This document shows positions 7,805 to 15,574 of a stretch of 33,935 nt of DNA, in pieces. Source of the stretch: Pseudomonadota bacterium (lineage in GTDB: Bacteria > Pseudomonadota > Gammaproteobacteria > Burkholderiales > Burkholderiaceae_C); assembly GCA_023442945.1 (NCBI GenBank), contig JAEZWW010000004.1, forward strand, positions 1 through 33,935, given 5' to 3'. The notes beneath the pieces were generated by a model. It made no database searches, was not told the origin of the DNA, and was given only the letters and a program-made list of their open reading frames with translations. Within the stretch, counting starts at the first letter, position 1. Each line of letters begins with the position of its first letter. Made by a program: the position numbers and the translations under genes.

Positions 7805-8542
7805 CTACGCCGCAAAACCGCCGTCGATCAACAGGCTCGCTCCCGTCACGAACGCCGCCGCCGGGCTGGCCAGGTAGGCGACCATGTCCGCGATCTCTGC
7901 CGGCCGCGCGTGCCGGGGCAGCGCCATCAGGCTGTGCTGAAAACCCGCGTGGTCGCCGTTGGCCGGGTTCATGTCCGTGTCCACCGGGCCGGGCTGCACG
8001 TTGTTGACAGTGATGCCGCGCGGCCCCAAGTCCCGCGCCAGGCCGCGCGTCAAACCGCTGATGGCGGCCTTGCTCATCGCGTACGCGGCAAAGCCCGGCG
8101 CCGGGGCGCGCTCGGCGTTGCAGCTGCCGATGTGGACGATGCGCCCGCCCTCGCCCATGTGGGCCGCAGCCGCCTGCGACGCGACAAACGCGGCGCGCAC
8201 GTTCACCGCCAGCGTATCGTCGAGTTCCGTCAGCGTGAAGTCCTGCACCGGCTTCAGAATGAACACCCCGGCGTTGTGGACCAGAACGTCCAGTCTGCCC
8301 CACTGGCCCGCCACCTGGTCGATGGCTGCGCGCAAGGCCGCGGCGTCGGCCACGTCCACCTGCAGCGCCTGCGCTTGCGCACCAGCGGCGGTCAGTTCGG
8401 CCACCAGAGCCTGCGCGCTCGCTTGTGCTGCGCGGTACGTGAAGGCGACGCGCGTTCCTTCGCCGGCCAGCTTGCGCACGATGGCCGCGCCAATCCCGCG
8501 CGATCCGCCCGTTACGAACGCCACTTGGTTTGCTTTTTCCAT
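7805..8542 (-). CDS. SDR-family oxidoreductase
   Basis: 245-residue classical short-chain dehydrogenase/reductase. The Rossmann cofactor motif TGGSRGIG begins at about residue 11. NAGV follows the fourth strand, the catalytic serine is in HIGSCNAE, and YAMSK supplies the Tyr/Lys pair. The Arg-rich end of the second strand (TYRAAQAS) suggests NADP(H). The C-terminal motif ASPAAAFVTGASLLIDGGF is typical of 3-oxoacyl-ACP reductase-like (FabG-like) SDRs, but the substrate cannot be read from sequence. The start at 8542 is fixed by AGGAG 8 nt upstream and the MEKANQVAFVTGG start. It is divergent from a LysR-type regulator 130 bp away, its likely controller. The pair sits between dapE and prmB, which look otherwise like neighbours. 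Confidence 0.85.
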   Translation of the reverse strand: MEKANQVAFVTGGSRGIGAAIVRKLAGEGTRVAFTYRAAQASAQALVAELTAAGAQAQALQVDVADAAALRAAIDQVAGQWGRLDVLVHNAGVFILKPVQDFTLTELDDTLAVNVRAAFVASQAAAAHMGEGGRIVHIGSCNAERAPAPGFAAYAMSKAAISGLTRGLARDLGPRGITVNNVQPGPVDTDMNPANGDHAGFQHSLMALPRHARPAEIADMVAYLASPAAAFVTGASLLIDGGFAA

Positions 8543-8645
8543 GATCCAACTCCTGTTCAAACCCCGCATGCGACAGTGCGTGCGGACAGGACACAGTCTC
8601 GGCACTGCGCGCGCGCCTGGGTAGCCGCCGCGCTGCCGCAGCAGA

Positions 8646-8662
8646 TTCAACCCAGGGTTGAA
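8646..8662. promoter_or_regulatory. Perfect palindrome, candidate LysR operator
   Basis: TTCAACCCAGGGTTGAA is a perfect 8-bp dyad around one base, in the SDR/LysR intergenic region and ending 10 nt before the LysR ATG. A related half-site, TTCAAACCC, lies at 8556-8564 just upstream of the SDR start codon. Position fits an autoregulatory LysR site with a second contact at the SDR promoter. Confidence 0.55.
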
Positions 8663-8672
8663 AATACGCGCC

Positions 8673-9665
8673 ATGCAACCCTTGAGCCACCTGGAGAGCT
8701 TCTTGCAAAGCGCGGACTGCGGCAGCTTTTCGGCGGCCGCGCGGCGGCTCGGCCAGACGCCGGCCGCTATCAGCAAGAACGTGGCGCGCCTGGAGGCCAG
8801 CCTGGGCGTGCGGCTGTTCCAGCGCAGCACGCGCAAGCTGGCGTTGACGGAGGAAGGTGTTCGATTCCGCGAACGCGTGGCCGCAGGCTTGACTCTCTTG
8901 CAATCGGCGGTGGACGACGTTTCCCACCCAACCGGCCATGCCAAAGGCACGCTCAAGGTCAGCCTGGGTCTCGGTTTTGCACGCGCACATATCCTGCCCT
9001 TGCTCGGCGAATTCCTGGAACGCTACCCCGACGTGGTCCCTGACTGGCATTTCGACAACCGGCCGGTGGACATCGTCGGTGAGGGCTACGACGCCGCCAT
9101 AGGCGGCGGCTTTGAACTGTCGCCCGGCGTGGTAGCACGCGAGCTGGCGCCGATCCATGCCGTCTTAGTGGCCAGCCCGGCGTACGTGGCGCGCGCCGGG
9201 CTGCCGCTCACGCCTGCCGATCTGGGCCAGCACCGCCTGCTGCTGCGCCGCTCGGTCCCAACCGGTCGCTTGCGGCCGTGGACGCTGCAACCGATCGACC
9301 CCACCGGTGTGCCGTGCATCCCATCGGGCGGCGCCGCGAGCGGCGCAGTCACCGTCACCCCGCAGCGCCCACGCGCCATCTTCAGCGACCCCGAAGCGCT
9401 GGCGGAGGCCGCTGGCCTGGGCTACGGCATCGCGCTCTTGCCCCTGCCCTTTGTCGAACGCATGCTGCGGCGCGGCCAACTGCTGCGCCTGCTGCCCGAC
9501 TGGCACCAGCCGGCGGGCAGTTCCTGGCTCTATTACCCTGGACGAGAACTGCCGGCCAAAACCCGCGTCTTCGTCGACTTCCTGCTGCAGCGCCTGGGCG
9601 AACAAAAATTCGCCGAGCGCATGCACGCCGCCCACCGCCTCACCGCCGACGCCCCACCCCCATGA
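8673..9665 (+). CDS. LysR-type transcriptional regulator
   Basis: 330 residues. The N-terminal winged helix-turn-helix covers about residues 1-60 (HLESFLQSADCGSFSAAARRLGQTPAAISKNVARLEASLGVRLFQRSTRKLALTEEG in outline), the standard LTTR pattern. A linker helix and a periplasmic-binding-like effector domain follow (about 90-300). The effector domain has an insertion around 215-235, Pro/Gly-rich with TGVPCIPSGGAASG, making the protein about 25 residues longer than usual. It resembles the CrgA/AaeR-like group. The first ATG (8673) is chosen; an in-frame TTG at 8658 is possible but lies in the palindrome. No Shine-Dalgarno sequence is visible. Its stop overlaps the prmB start (ATGA at 9662). The likely target is the divergent SDR gene. 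Confidence 0.85.
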   Translation: MQPLSHLESFLQSADCGSFSAAARRLGQTPAAISKNVARLEASLGVRLFQRSTRKLALTEEGVRFRERVAAGLTLLQSAVDDVSHPTGHAKGTLKVSLGLGFARAHILPLLGEFLERYPDVVPDWHFDNRPVDIVGEGYDAAIGGGFELSPGVVARELAPIHAVLVASPAYVARAGLPLTPADLGQHRLLLRRSVPTGRLRPWTLQPIDPTGVPCIPSGGAASGAVTVTPQRPRAIFSDPEALAEAAGLGYGIALLPLPFVERMLRRGQLLRLLPDWHQPAGSSWLYYPGRELPAKTRVFVDFLLQRLGEQKFAERMHAAHRLTADAPPP

Positions 9666-10537
9666 CCCCACCCACCGTTTCCCAGTTGATCGCCTCCACC
9701 GCCGACCAACTGACCGCTGCCGGCGTCCAGTTCGGCCACGGCACCACCAACGCGCACGACGAAGCCGCCTGGCTGGTGCTGCACGCGCTGGGCCTGCCGC
9801 TCGACACCGATATCGACGGCTTTGAATCCAATCAGCCTCTGGCCCTAGAGCCGCTTGCGCGGGCAGCTTCTCTTTTGAGAGCACGCATCGACACCCGCAA
9901 GCCCCTGGCCTACCTCACGGGCGAGGCCTGGCTGCAAGGCGTACCCTTCACCGTGGACGAGCGCGTGATCATCCCGCGCAGCCTGATCGCCGAAACCATT
10001 GCCGACGGCAGCATCGACCCCTGGCTGTCCAACCAGACGCAGCGCGTGCTCGATTTGTGCACCGGCAACGGAAGCCTGGCCGTGCTGGCCGCCATGGCCT
10101 GGCCCGACGTGCAGGTGGATGCCGCCGATATTTCGCGCGACGCGCTGGACGTCGCCCTGCTGAACGTGCGGCGCCATGCGCTGACGCCACGCATCCGCCT
10201 GATCGAATCCGACGGGCTGACCACGTGCGAGGGGCCGTACGACCTGGTGCTGTGCAACCCGCCCTACGTCAACGCCGAGAGCATGGCCACGCTGCCCGCC
10301 GAATTCCGTGCCGAGCCCGCGCTGGCCCTGGCCGGCGGCGCCGACGGCATGGACTTTGTGCGCCAGCTGCTGCGCGACCTGCCCAGCCGCTTGAGCCCGC
10401 ACGGCGTGCTGGTGCTGGAGATCGGCCATGAGCGCGCGCACTTTGAAGCGGCCTTCCCGCGGCTCAACCCCGTGTGGCTGGACACCAGCGCCGGTGGCGA
10501 TGACGTGCTGCTGCTGACGCGCAAAAATTTGGCGTAA
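9662..10537 (+). CDS. prmB: 50S ribosomal protein L3 glutamine methyltransferase PrmB
   Basis: 291-residue class I SAM-dependent methyltransferase of the HemK/PrmB family, which N5-methylates a glutamine of ribosomal protein L3 during 50S assembly. It shows AYLTGEAWLQGVPF and the PRSLIAE segment preceding the catalytic domain, the SAM-binding DLCTGNGSLAVLAA (about 125-138), ADIS (acid after strand 2) and the catalytic NPPYVN. The PRSxI motif (PRS rather than PRxETE) favours PrmB over PrmC. Residues about 57-74 (SNQPLALEPLARAASLLR), between the N-terminal helices and the conserved core, coincide with a reverse repeat copy (9830-9882). The ATG overlaps the LysR stop by 4 nt, implying translational coupling. 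Confidence 0.92.
   Translation: MTPPTVSQLIASTADQLTAAGVQFGHGTTNAHDEAAWLVLHALGLPLDTDIDGFESNQPLALEPLARAASLLRARIDTRKPLAYLTGEAWLQGVPFTVDERVIIPRSLIAETIADGSIDPWLSNQTQRVLDLCTGNGSLAVLAAMAWPDVQVDAADISRDALDVALLNVRRHALTPRIRLIESDGLTTCEGPYDLVLCNPPYVNAESMATLPAEFRAEPALALAGGADGMDFVRQLLRDLPSRLSPHGVLVLEIGHERAHFEAAFPRLNPVWLDTSAGGDDVLLLTRKNLA
9830..9882 (-). repeat. Interspersed hairpin repeat, copy C (inside prmB)
   Basis: Reverse-orientation copy with CTGGCCCTAGAG, GCTTGCGCGGGCAGCT and a TCTC-TTTT-GAGA outer stem. The reading frame stays open through it. The outer stem bases differ from other copies yet still pair. Confidence 0.85.
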
Positions 10538-10914
10538 GCCCCTGGGCAGCGCCGCGCACAGACTTTTCGTCCAGATGGCAAAGCCAGCGCAGCAGAGCGC
10601 GGGCAACGGATTGCCGCGCGAATGACCCTCGCGCAGTTTCACACGCGGGCATGCGTGCCGGCATAGATAAATAATCCAACACAGTTTGGTATAAGTTGGC
10701 ATAAATGCAGATTTTTCTACATCTGCATTTCATCAAAACCTGCTAGCTCAGCGCAGGCATCCCCCAAACCAAACGTGAGGAGACGCACGCCAAAGCACCA
10801 CAAGGAATGGAGACAGGCCGACCACGCGCCCTGAGCGTGACGGGCCAGAGCCGCCGGGTGCGCCTGTGCTCGGCGCTTTCAACTACAAGCACTCTTGGGA
10901 AAAGGTACCCAGCC
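10538..10914. other. Intergenic region, 377 bp, long leader of the M20 lipoprotein gene
   Basis: No gene is supported here. The part from 10655 to 10735 is markedly AT-rich and holds the perfect dyad at 10703-10730. Several TATAAG- or CATAAA-like boxes occur, but none has a convincing -35 partner. If transcription starts near the AT-rich patch, the next gene has a leader of about 180-200 nt. Confidence 0.5.
10703..10730. promoter_or_regulatory. Perfect 10-bp inverted repeat
   Basis: AAATGCAGAT and ATCTGCATTT pair perfectly across the 8-nt loop TTTTCTAC, 185 bp upstream of the M20 lipoprotein start. There is no T-tract, and prmB ends 165 bp earlier, so an operator or leader hairpin is more likely than a terminator. 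Confidence 0.55.
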
Positions 10915-12666
10915 ATGAGCACACACATCTTGAAGAGGAAGCCGCTTTTCTGCGCGATGTCGGCTGCCGCACTGCTGACCGCCTGCGGCGGCTCAGATGA
11001 CGCGGACCACTCCGCGACCCTGCCTCAGACAACTGCCATCGTCGACGGCGTCCCCGCCATCGACCCCCAGATCGCCGACGCATCGCGCCAGTTGCTGGCG
11101 GACAAGAAAATCCGCGACATCGTGGCGGATCTGAACACGCCAGCCAATCAGAAGACGCGCTTCAACCAGCACATGGAGTTGGTACGCATTGCTTCACCGT
11201 CGCGCTATGAGTTGCGCATGGCGGCCGAAGTTCATCGCCGCATGGCCAGCGATTGGGGCTTCGCGGCCGGCGAGATCAAGACCCGCGCCGATGGCCATCT
11301 ACCGGGCTCCGATGTGCAGATCGTCGACGGGCTTCCGGTCTACAACGCCTGCGTCGAAATCAAAGGTTCGTATTCAAGCAGCGCCGACGCGCAAAGCTAC
11401 AGGGGCCAATTCCCCAAGGTGCTGATCGAGTCGCATATCGACGTGGTGAACCCCGAAGTGCTGCCGCCCGCAAGCCAGCCCTATCAGCCGATCAAGCTGC
11501 AATCCGTCAACGAACCTGTGGTCAGCACGCCTGCCCAGTTGGCAGCGATCAGCTCCGAACTGGCCTTCGACGGCTCCGGCCGGATTGTCGAAGACGCCAA
11601 CTACGCGCGTGCCAGCAGGTGGTATGCCACGCTGGACGACGCCAAGGCCGCCGATGCCGTGCGCATGTACGTGCCGGGCTACTCAGACGCGATGGGCAAC
11701 ACCTCGTCGCTGTTCATGCTGGCGCAGATGTTCAAGAAACACAACATCAAGCCGGTGTACGACGTGTGGATCTGCGGCACGGCGGGGGAGGAAGGCAAGG
11801 GCAACCTGGCCGGCATGAAGCAGCTCTACGGCTTTGACCAGGACCTCGGCACGGGCTCGAACCCGTTGAACTTCGTTGCCAACTTCGGCTCCGAGGGCGG
11901 CGGCACCATCAACTTCACCGGCAGCCACCGGTACGAGATGAAATTCAAGGCACCGGCAACGCTTGGCAATGGCCAACCCAGCGCCGTCGAAGCCATGGCC
12001 GCCACCATTGCCCTCATCGCCGACGTAAAGACGCCGTCCGAGCTGCGCCCTGGCGCACTCAAGACCACCTATACGGTGGGCCAAGCCAGCTGCGAAGCAC
12101 CGCTGAATGGCGTCGTGCCCAGCTGTACGCTGCTGGTGGATATGCGCTCGGAACGCACTGACACCCTCAACGAAGTACGTGACACGGTCGTGCCGACCTT
12201 CGCAGCCGGGGTAGCGGCCGAAAACGCCCGTTGGAGCAAGACCGGCGGGGCTGCGGACGCGGTGTCGACCGAGCAGCTTTGGTACGGCCTGCGTCCCGCC
12301 TTCGTCAATGGCGACAAGGCGAATATCGCCCTTCAGGCAGGCTGGCAGGCGGCCCGCGATGTCGGCGTGGACACCGGCGCGAACGCCTCGGCCAAGGTGC
12401 CCAGCGGCTCGGGCAGCCTGAACGACAACGTTCCAGCCAACACCGGCGTGCCAACCTACAACTGGTCGCTGGCCTCCGACGTATCCAACGCCGGCACCCA
12501 TGCCTTCTGGGAATGGGGCATCAAGGGTGATCCTGCGCGCGAAACCCAGCGTCTCCAGCGCGCGATGATGGCGGTACTCATCGCCTCGGGGTACAACCTC
12601 GCCGACGGCAAAGTCGTCCAGCCGGCCCTGGGTCCCATCGGCGTGCGCACCCGCGAAGCCAACTGA
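10915..12666 (+). CDS. M20-type metallohydrolase, predicted lipoprotein
   Basis: 583 residues. The N-terminus is a lipoprotein signal with lipobox LTAC (C24), so it is probably anchored to a membrane facing the periplasm. The rest follows the M20 di-zinc fold: SHIDVV (H174, D176), D258 in GYSDAMGN as bridging aspartate, catalytic/metal E292-E293 in AGEEGKG, and a C-terminal histidine H529 in NAGTHAFW. The spacing from HxD to the bridging Asp is about 82 residues instead of about 33, because of an insertion at about 180-250. A lid domain is recognisable (RYEMKF at 339, VGQASCEAPLNGV, VDMRSE), but the usual GGHS loop is replaced by PATLGNGQPS. The substrate is unknown. The ATG at 10915 starts the signal peptide. 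It is followed 20 nt later by the lid-like gene. Confidence 0.8.
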   Translation: MSTHILKRKPLFCAMSAAALLTACGGSDDADHSATLPQTTAIVDGVPAIDPQIADASRQLLADKKIRDIVADLNTPANQKTRFNQHMELVRIASPSRYELRMAAEVHRRMASDWGFAAGEIKTRADGHLPGSDVQIVDGLPVYNACVEIKGSYSSSADAQSYRGQFPKVLIESHIDVVNPEVLPPASQPYQPIKLQSVNEPVVSTPAQLAAISSELAFDGSGRIVEDANYARASRWYATLDDAKAADAVRMYVPGYSDAMGNTSSLFMLAQMFKKHNIKPVYDVWICGTAGEEGKGNLAGMKQLYGFDQDLGTGSNPLNFVANFGSEGGGTINFTGSHRYEMKFKAPATLGNGQPSAVEAMAATIALIADVKTPSELRPGALKTTYTVGQASCEAPLNGVVPSCTLLVDMRSERTDTLNEVRDTVVPTFAAGVAAENARWSKTGGAADAVSTEQLWYGLRPAFVNGDKANIALQAGWQAARDVGVDTGANASAKVPSGSGSLNDNVPANTGVPTYNWSLASDVSNAGTHAFWEWGIKGDPARETQRLQRAMMAVLIASGYNLADGKVVQPALGPIGVRTREAN

Positions 12667-12686
12667 GCCAATCAAGAGCAAACACT

Positions 12687-13112
12687 ATGAAAAAAATCTT
12701 CACCACAGCGCTGCTGCTCGTCGGTTGCATGGGCTTGGCGCATGCGCAGGGCAGCATCGTCGCCGACTTCCAAGGCCCTGGTGGCCACAGCAGCAGCAAC
12801 TATGGGCGCACCAGCGCGCTGCACGCGGCCGCGCGCGCCATGATCGAGTTGCAAAAGTCCGGCCTGCCGCTGGGTAGCTATTCCGTGTCGGAGTTGACTG
12901 GCGGCAATTCGGTCAACTCGATCGCTTCGGACGGTAAGTTTGTCGTCACGCTAGCGGCAGGCTCAACCGTCAGCGAAAGCGATCTGCTACAGAAAGTCAC
13001 CGCTGCCGCGAAGGCCGGGGCCGACGCCGAAAACGCCTTTCGCAACGTCAAACCCGGTGATTTGACCGGCGGCGCGCCAGCGGAGATCCGCTACACCGTG
13101 ACGCAACAGTAA
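12687..13112 (+). CDS. Exported stand-alone M20 lid (dimerisation) domain protein
   Basis: 141 residues. An N-terminal signal (MKK, hydrophobic run) could be cleaved at AHA-QG (after residue 20), or act as a lipoprotein signal, since LVGC at 11-14 fits a lipobox. The mature part begins directly with the first strand of an M20 lid and shows the hallmark GPGGHSSSNYG (30-40, H34), a helix ALHAAARAMIEL, then SVSELTGGNSVNSIA (66-80). This matches the bacterial M20 dimerisation domain from its first strand to near its end. No catalytic zinc ligands are present. It aligns in outline with residues about 337-440 of the preceding lipoprotein, both ending near AENA. The gene pair is tightly spaced and closed by a hairpin. 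A role as partner subunit is inference. Confidence 0.75.
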   Translation: MKKIFTTALLLVGCMGLAHAQGSIVADFQGPGGHSSSNYGRTSALHAAARAMIELQKSGLPLGSYSVSELTGGNSVNSIASDGKFVVTLAAGSTVSESDLLQKVTAAAKAGADAENAFRNVKPGDLTGGAPAEIRYTVTQQ

Positions 13113-13118
13113 GCGATC

Positions 13119-13150
13119 GTTTGATCCCGCCCACAGTGGCGGGATCAAAC
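13119..13150 (+). terminator. Perfect 13-bp hairpin after the lid gene
   Basis: GTTTGATCCCGCC, loop CACAGT, GGCGGGATCAAAC. The stem is perfect and begins 6 nt after the stop codon of the lid-domain gene. A downstream T-tract is missing, so termination may be inefficient or the hairpin may stabilise the 3' end. Confidence 0.7.
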
Positions 13151-13307
13151 TGCGTGACGGGTGGCTGGACCGTTCTGGCCGTCTGGTGCACGGCAGCCCG
13201 GTCTTGATGCCGTCTTGCGAAGACCGCGCGCTCCGGCGCGACACCTGCGCGGATACCTCAAGAACCGACTGCGTCGGATTCCCTTTGTGCCGAATCGAGC
13301 ACCGCAG

Positions 13308-13335
13308 TTGCTGCGCCGCCGCCCTGCCCGATAAT
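13308..13335 (+). promoter_or_regulatory. Putative promoter of yheS
   Basis: TTGCTG (13308-13313), a 16-bp spacer and GATAAT (13330-13335), with the ATG 12 nt further on. The short predicted leader has no Shine-Dalgarno sequence. Confidence 0.45.
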
Positions 13336-13347
13336 CCCGGGCTGCTC

Positions 13348-15408
13348 ATGATCCAACTGAAGAATGTCATCCTGCGTCGCAGCGCCAAAGTGCTGCTGGA
13401 CGGCGCCAGCATCACCCTCAACCCCGGCGAGAAGGTCGGCCTGGTCGGCCGCAACGGCGCGGGCAAGTCCACGCTGTTCGCGCTGCTGAACGGCACGCTG
13501 CACGAAGACGGCGGCGATTTCACCCTCCCCAAACAATCGCGGCTGGCGCAGGTGGCGCAGCACATGCCGGAAACGGACGAATCGGCCACCGACTTCGTGG
13601 TCGCCGGCGACACGCGCCTGGTCGAGCTGCGCGCCGAGCTGGCCCAAGCCGAAGCCGCGCATACGCAAGACCCCAATGACGCCGAAGCCGGCATGGCGCT
13701 GGCCCAGACCTACACCGACTTGGCCGACGCGGGTGAGCACGACGCCGTGCCGCGCGCGCAGGCGCTGATCCTGGGCCTGGGCTTTCAGGTGCATGAGCTG
13801 GACCAACCGGTCAACAGCTTCTCCGGCGGCTGGCGCATGCGCCTGCAGCTGGCGCGCGCGCTGATGTGCCCGAGCGACCTGCTGCTGCTGGACGAGCCGA
13901 CCAACCACCTGGACCTGGACGCCCTGGTCTGGCTGGAAAGCTGGCTGCAGCGCTACGCCGGCACCATGATCGTGATCAGCCACGACCGCGAATTCCTGGA
14001 CGCGGTGACCGACGTCACCCTGCACATCGAAAGTGCGCGCCTGACGCGCTACGGCGGCAACTACAGCAAGTTTGAAGACATGCGCGCGCTGCAGCTGGAG
14101 CAGCAGCAGCAGGCCTTCACCAAGCAGCAGGAAAAGATCGCGCACCTGCAGAAGTTCATCGACCGCTTCAAGGCCAAGGCCAGCAAGGCCAAGCAGGCGC
14201 AAAGCCGCGTGAAGGCGTTGGAGCGCATGGAAAAGGTGGCGCCCCTGCTGGCCGAGGCCGACTTCAGCTTCGAGTTCAAGGAGCCCGCCAACCTGCCCAA
14301 CCCGATGCTGAGCGTGAGCGACGCCAGCTTCGGTTACGTGCAGGAAGACGCTGCGCCGAAGGTCATCCTCACGGGCGTCAACCGCAGTGTGCTGGCCGGC
14401 CAGCGCATCGGCATTCTGGGTGCTAACGGCCAGGGCAAATCGACTTTCGTGAAGACCATCGCGCGCGAAATGGGCGCGCTGGCCGGCACGGTGACCGAAG
14501 GCAAGGGCCTGAACATCGGCTACTTCGCGCAGCAGGAGCTGGACGTGCTGCACCCTGGCAGCAACCCGCTGGAGCACATGGTGCGCCTGGCGCGCGAGCT
14601 GGGCGCAGCCGCGCCCGAGCGCAGCACCGAGCAGGACCTGCGCGGCTTTCTGGGCAGCTTCAATTTCAGCGGCGAGATGGTCAAGCAGCCCGTCGGCACC
14701 ATGAGCGGCGGCGAAAAAGCCCGCCTGGTGCTGGCCATGATGGTGTGGCAGCGCCCCAACCTGCTGCTGCTGGACGAGCCGACCAACCACCTGGACCTGG
14801 CCACGCGCGAGGCGCTCGCCGTGGCGCTGAACGAATTCGAAGGCACGCTGATGCTGGTCAGCCACGACCGCGCGCTGCTGCGTTCGGTGTGCGACGAGTT
14901 CTGGCTGGTCGGGCGCGGCAAGGTGAAGGACTTTGACGGCGATCTGGACGACTACCAGCGCTACCTGCTGGAAGAAGCCAAGCGCCAGCGTGAAGCCAAC
15001 GCCAAACGCAACGCTACAGAATCGGTAGCTGCCCGCGCAGATAGCTCTAAGGCTGAAGCCCTAGAAGACCCTCAACCGGCTGCCGCACCCGTGGCGGCTC
15101 CGGCGCCCACCGCCCCCGCGCTGAGCGCCGCCGAACAGCGCCGCCAGGACGCACAACGGCGCCAGCAACTGGCCGAACAGACGCGCCCACTCAAGCGCGA
15201 ACTGGCGCAGGCCGAAGCGCGCATGGACGCCATCGGCAGCGAGCGCGACGCGCTGGAGGCGCAGCTCAGCCAGCCGCTGCCACCCGACGAGATCGCCCAG
15301 GCCGGCCGCCGCCTGAAAACGCTGGGCGACGAGCTGGAGCAGCTGGAAGCGCGTTGGCTGGAGCTGTCTGACAACCTGCAGACGCTGGAACAATCGGCCG
15401 CCGTGTGA
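13348..15408 (+). CDS. yheS: ABC-F family ATPase YheS
   Basis: 686-residue cytosolic protein with two ABC ATPase domains and no membrane segment, an ABC-F translation factor acting at the ribosome. Domain 1 has Walker A GRNGAGKST (about residue 34), signature NSFSGGWRMR and Walker B LLLLDEPTNHLDLD. A charged linker follows (AFTKQQEKIAHLQKFIDRFKAKASKAKQAQSRVKALERM in outline), then domain 2 with GANGQGKST, TMSGGEKAR and a second LLLLDEPTNHLDL. The residues track E. coli YheS closely by memory. A C-terminal coiled-coil domain (about 600-686) is joined by an Ala/Pro-rich linker. The start of that linker (about 556-572, ATESVAARADSSKAEAL) is encoded by a repeat copy. The start ATG is the conserved MIQLKNVILRR; the longer frame upstream is not convincing. 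Confidence 0.93.
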   Translation: MIQLKNVILRRSAKVLLDGASITLNPGEKVGLVGRNGAGKSTLFALLNGTLHEDGGDFTLPKQSRLAQVAQHMPETDESATDFVVAGDTRLVELRAELAQAEAAHTQDPNDAEAGMALAQTYTDLADAGEHDAVPRAQALILGLGFQVHELDQPVNSFSGGWRMRLQLARALMCPSDLLLLDEPTNHLDLDALVWLESWLQRYAGTMIVISHDREFLDAVTDVTLHIESARLTRYGGNYSKFEDMRALQLEQQQQAFTKQQEKIAHLQKFIDRFKAKASKAKQAQSRVKALERMEKVAPLLAEADFSFEFKEPANLPNPMLSVSDASFGYVQEDAAPKVILTGVNRSVLAGQRIGILGANGQGKSTFVKTIAREMGALAGTVTEGKGLNIGYFAQQELDVLHPGSNPLEHMVRLARELGAAAPERSTEQDLRGFLGSFNFSGEMVKQPVGTMSGGEKARLVLAMMVWQRPNLLLLDEPTNHLDLATREALAVALNEFEGTLMLVSHDRALLRSVCDEFWLVGRGKVKDFDGDLDDYQRYLLEEAKRQREANAKRNATESVAARADSSKAEALEDPQPAAAPVAAPAPTAPALSAAEQRRQDAQRRQQLAEQTRPLKRELAQAEARMDAIGSERDALEAQLSQPLPPDEIAQAGRRLKTLGDELEQLEARWLELSDNLQTLEQSAAV
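15013..15065 (+). repeat. Interspersed hairpin repeat, copy D (inside yheS linker)
   Basis: Forward copy: CTAC-AGAATCG-GTAG outer stem, AGCTGCCCGCGCAGAT core, then GGCTGAAGCC and CTAG. It is read in frame and falls in the flexible linker before the C-terminal coiled coil. Confidence 0.85.
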
Positions 15409-15429
15409 CGCGCCGATGACAGCCACGCC

Positions 15430-15452
15430 CGCGCCAGGCAGCCCCTGGTGCG
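15430..15452 (+). terminator. Hairpin downstream of yheS
   Basis: CGCGCCAGG pairs with CCTGGTGCG (one G-U wobble) around a CAGCC loop, about 20 nt after the yheS stop. No T-tract follows. Confidence 0.4.
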
Positions 15453-15574
15453 CGGCGCGGACCCCATGTAGGCCAATGCCGCTAATTGGCCCCAAGACCG
15501 CCGTGTTGTCGTAAGGCAGGGTTACAGTTTGCGCTGTCTAACCACCTTTGGACTGAGGAAGAAAGGAACACCCC

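Noticed and set aside
13258..14865. 535-codon minus-strand frame opposite yheS
   Set aside because: Antisense shadow of the ABC-F gene with its complete Walker and signature motifs.
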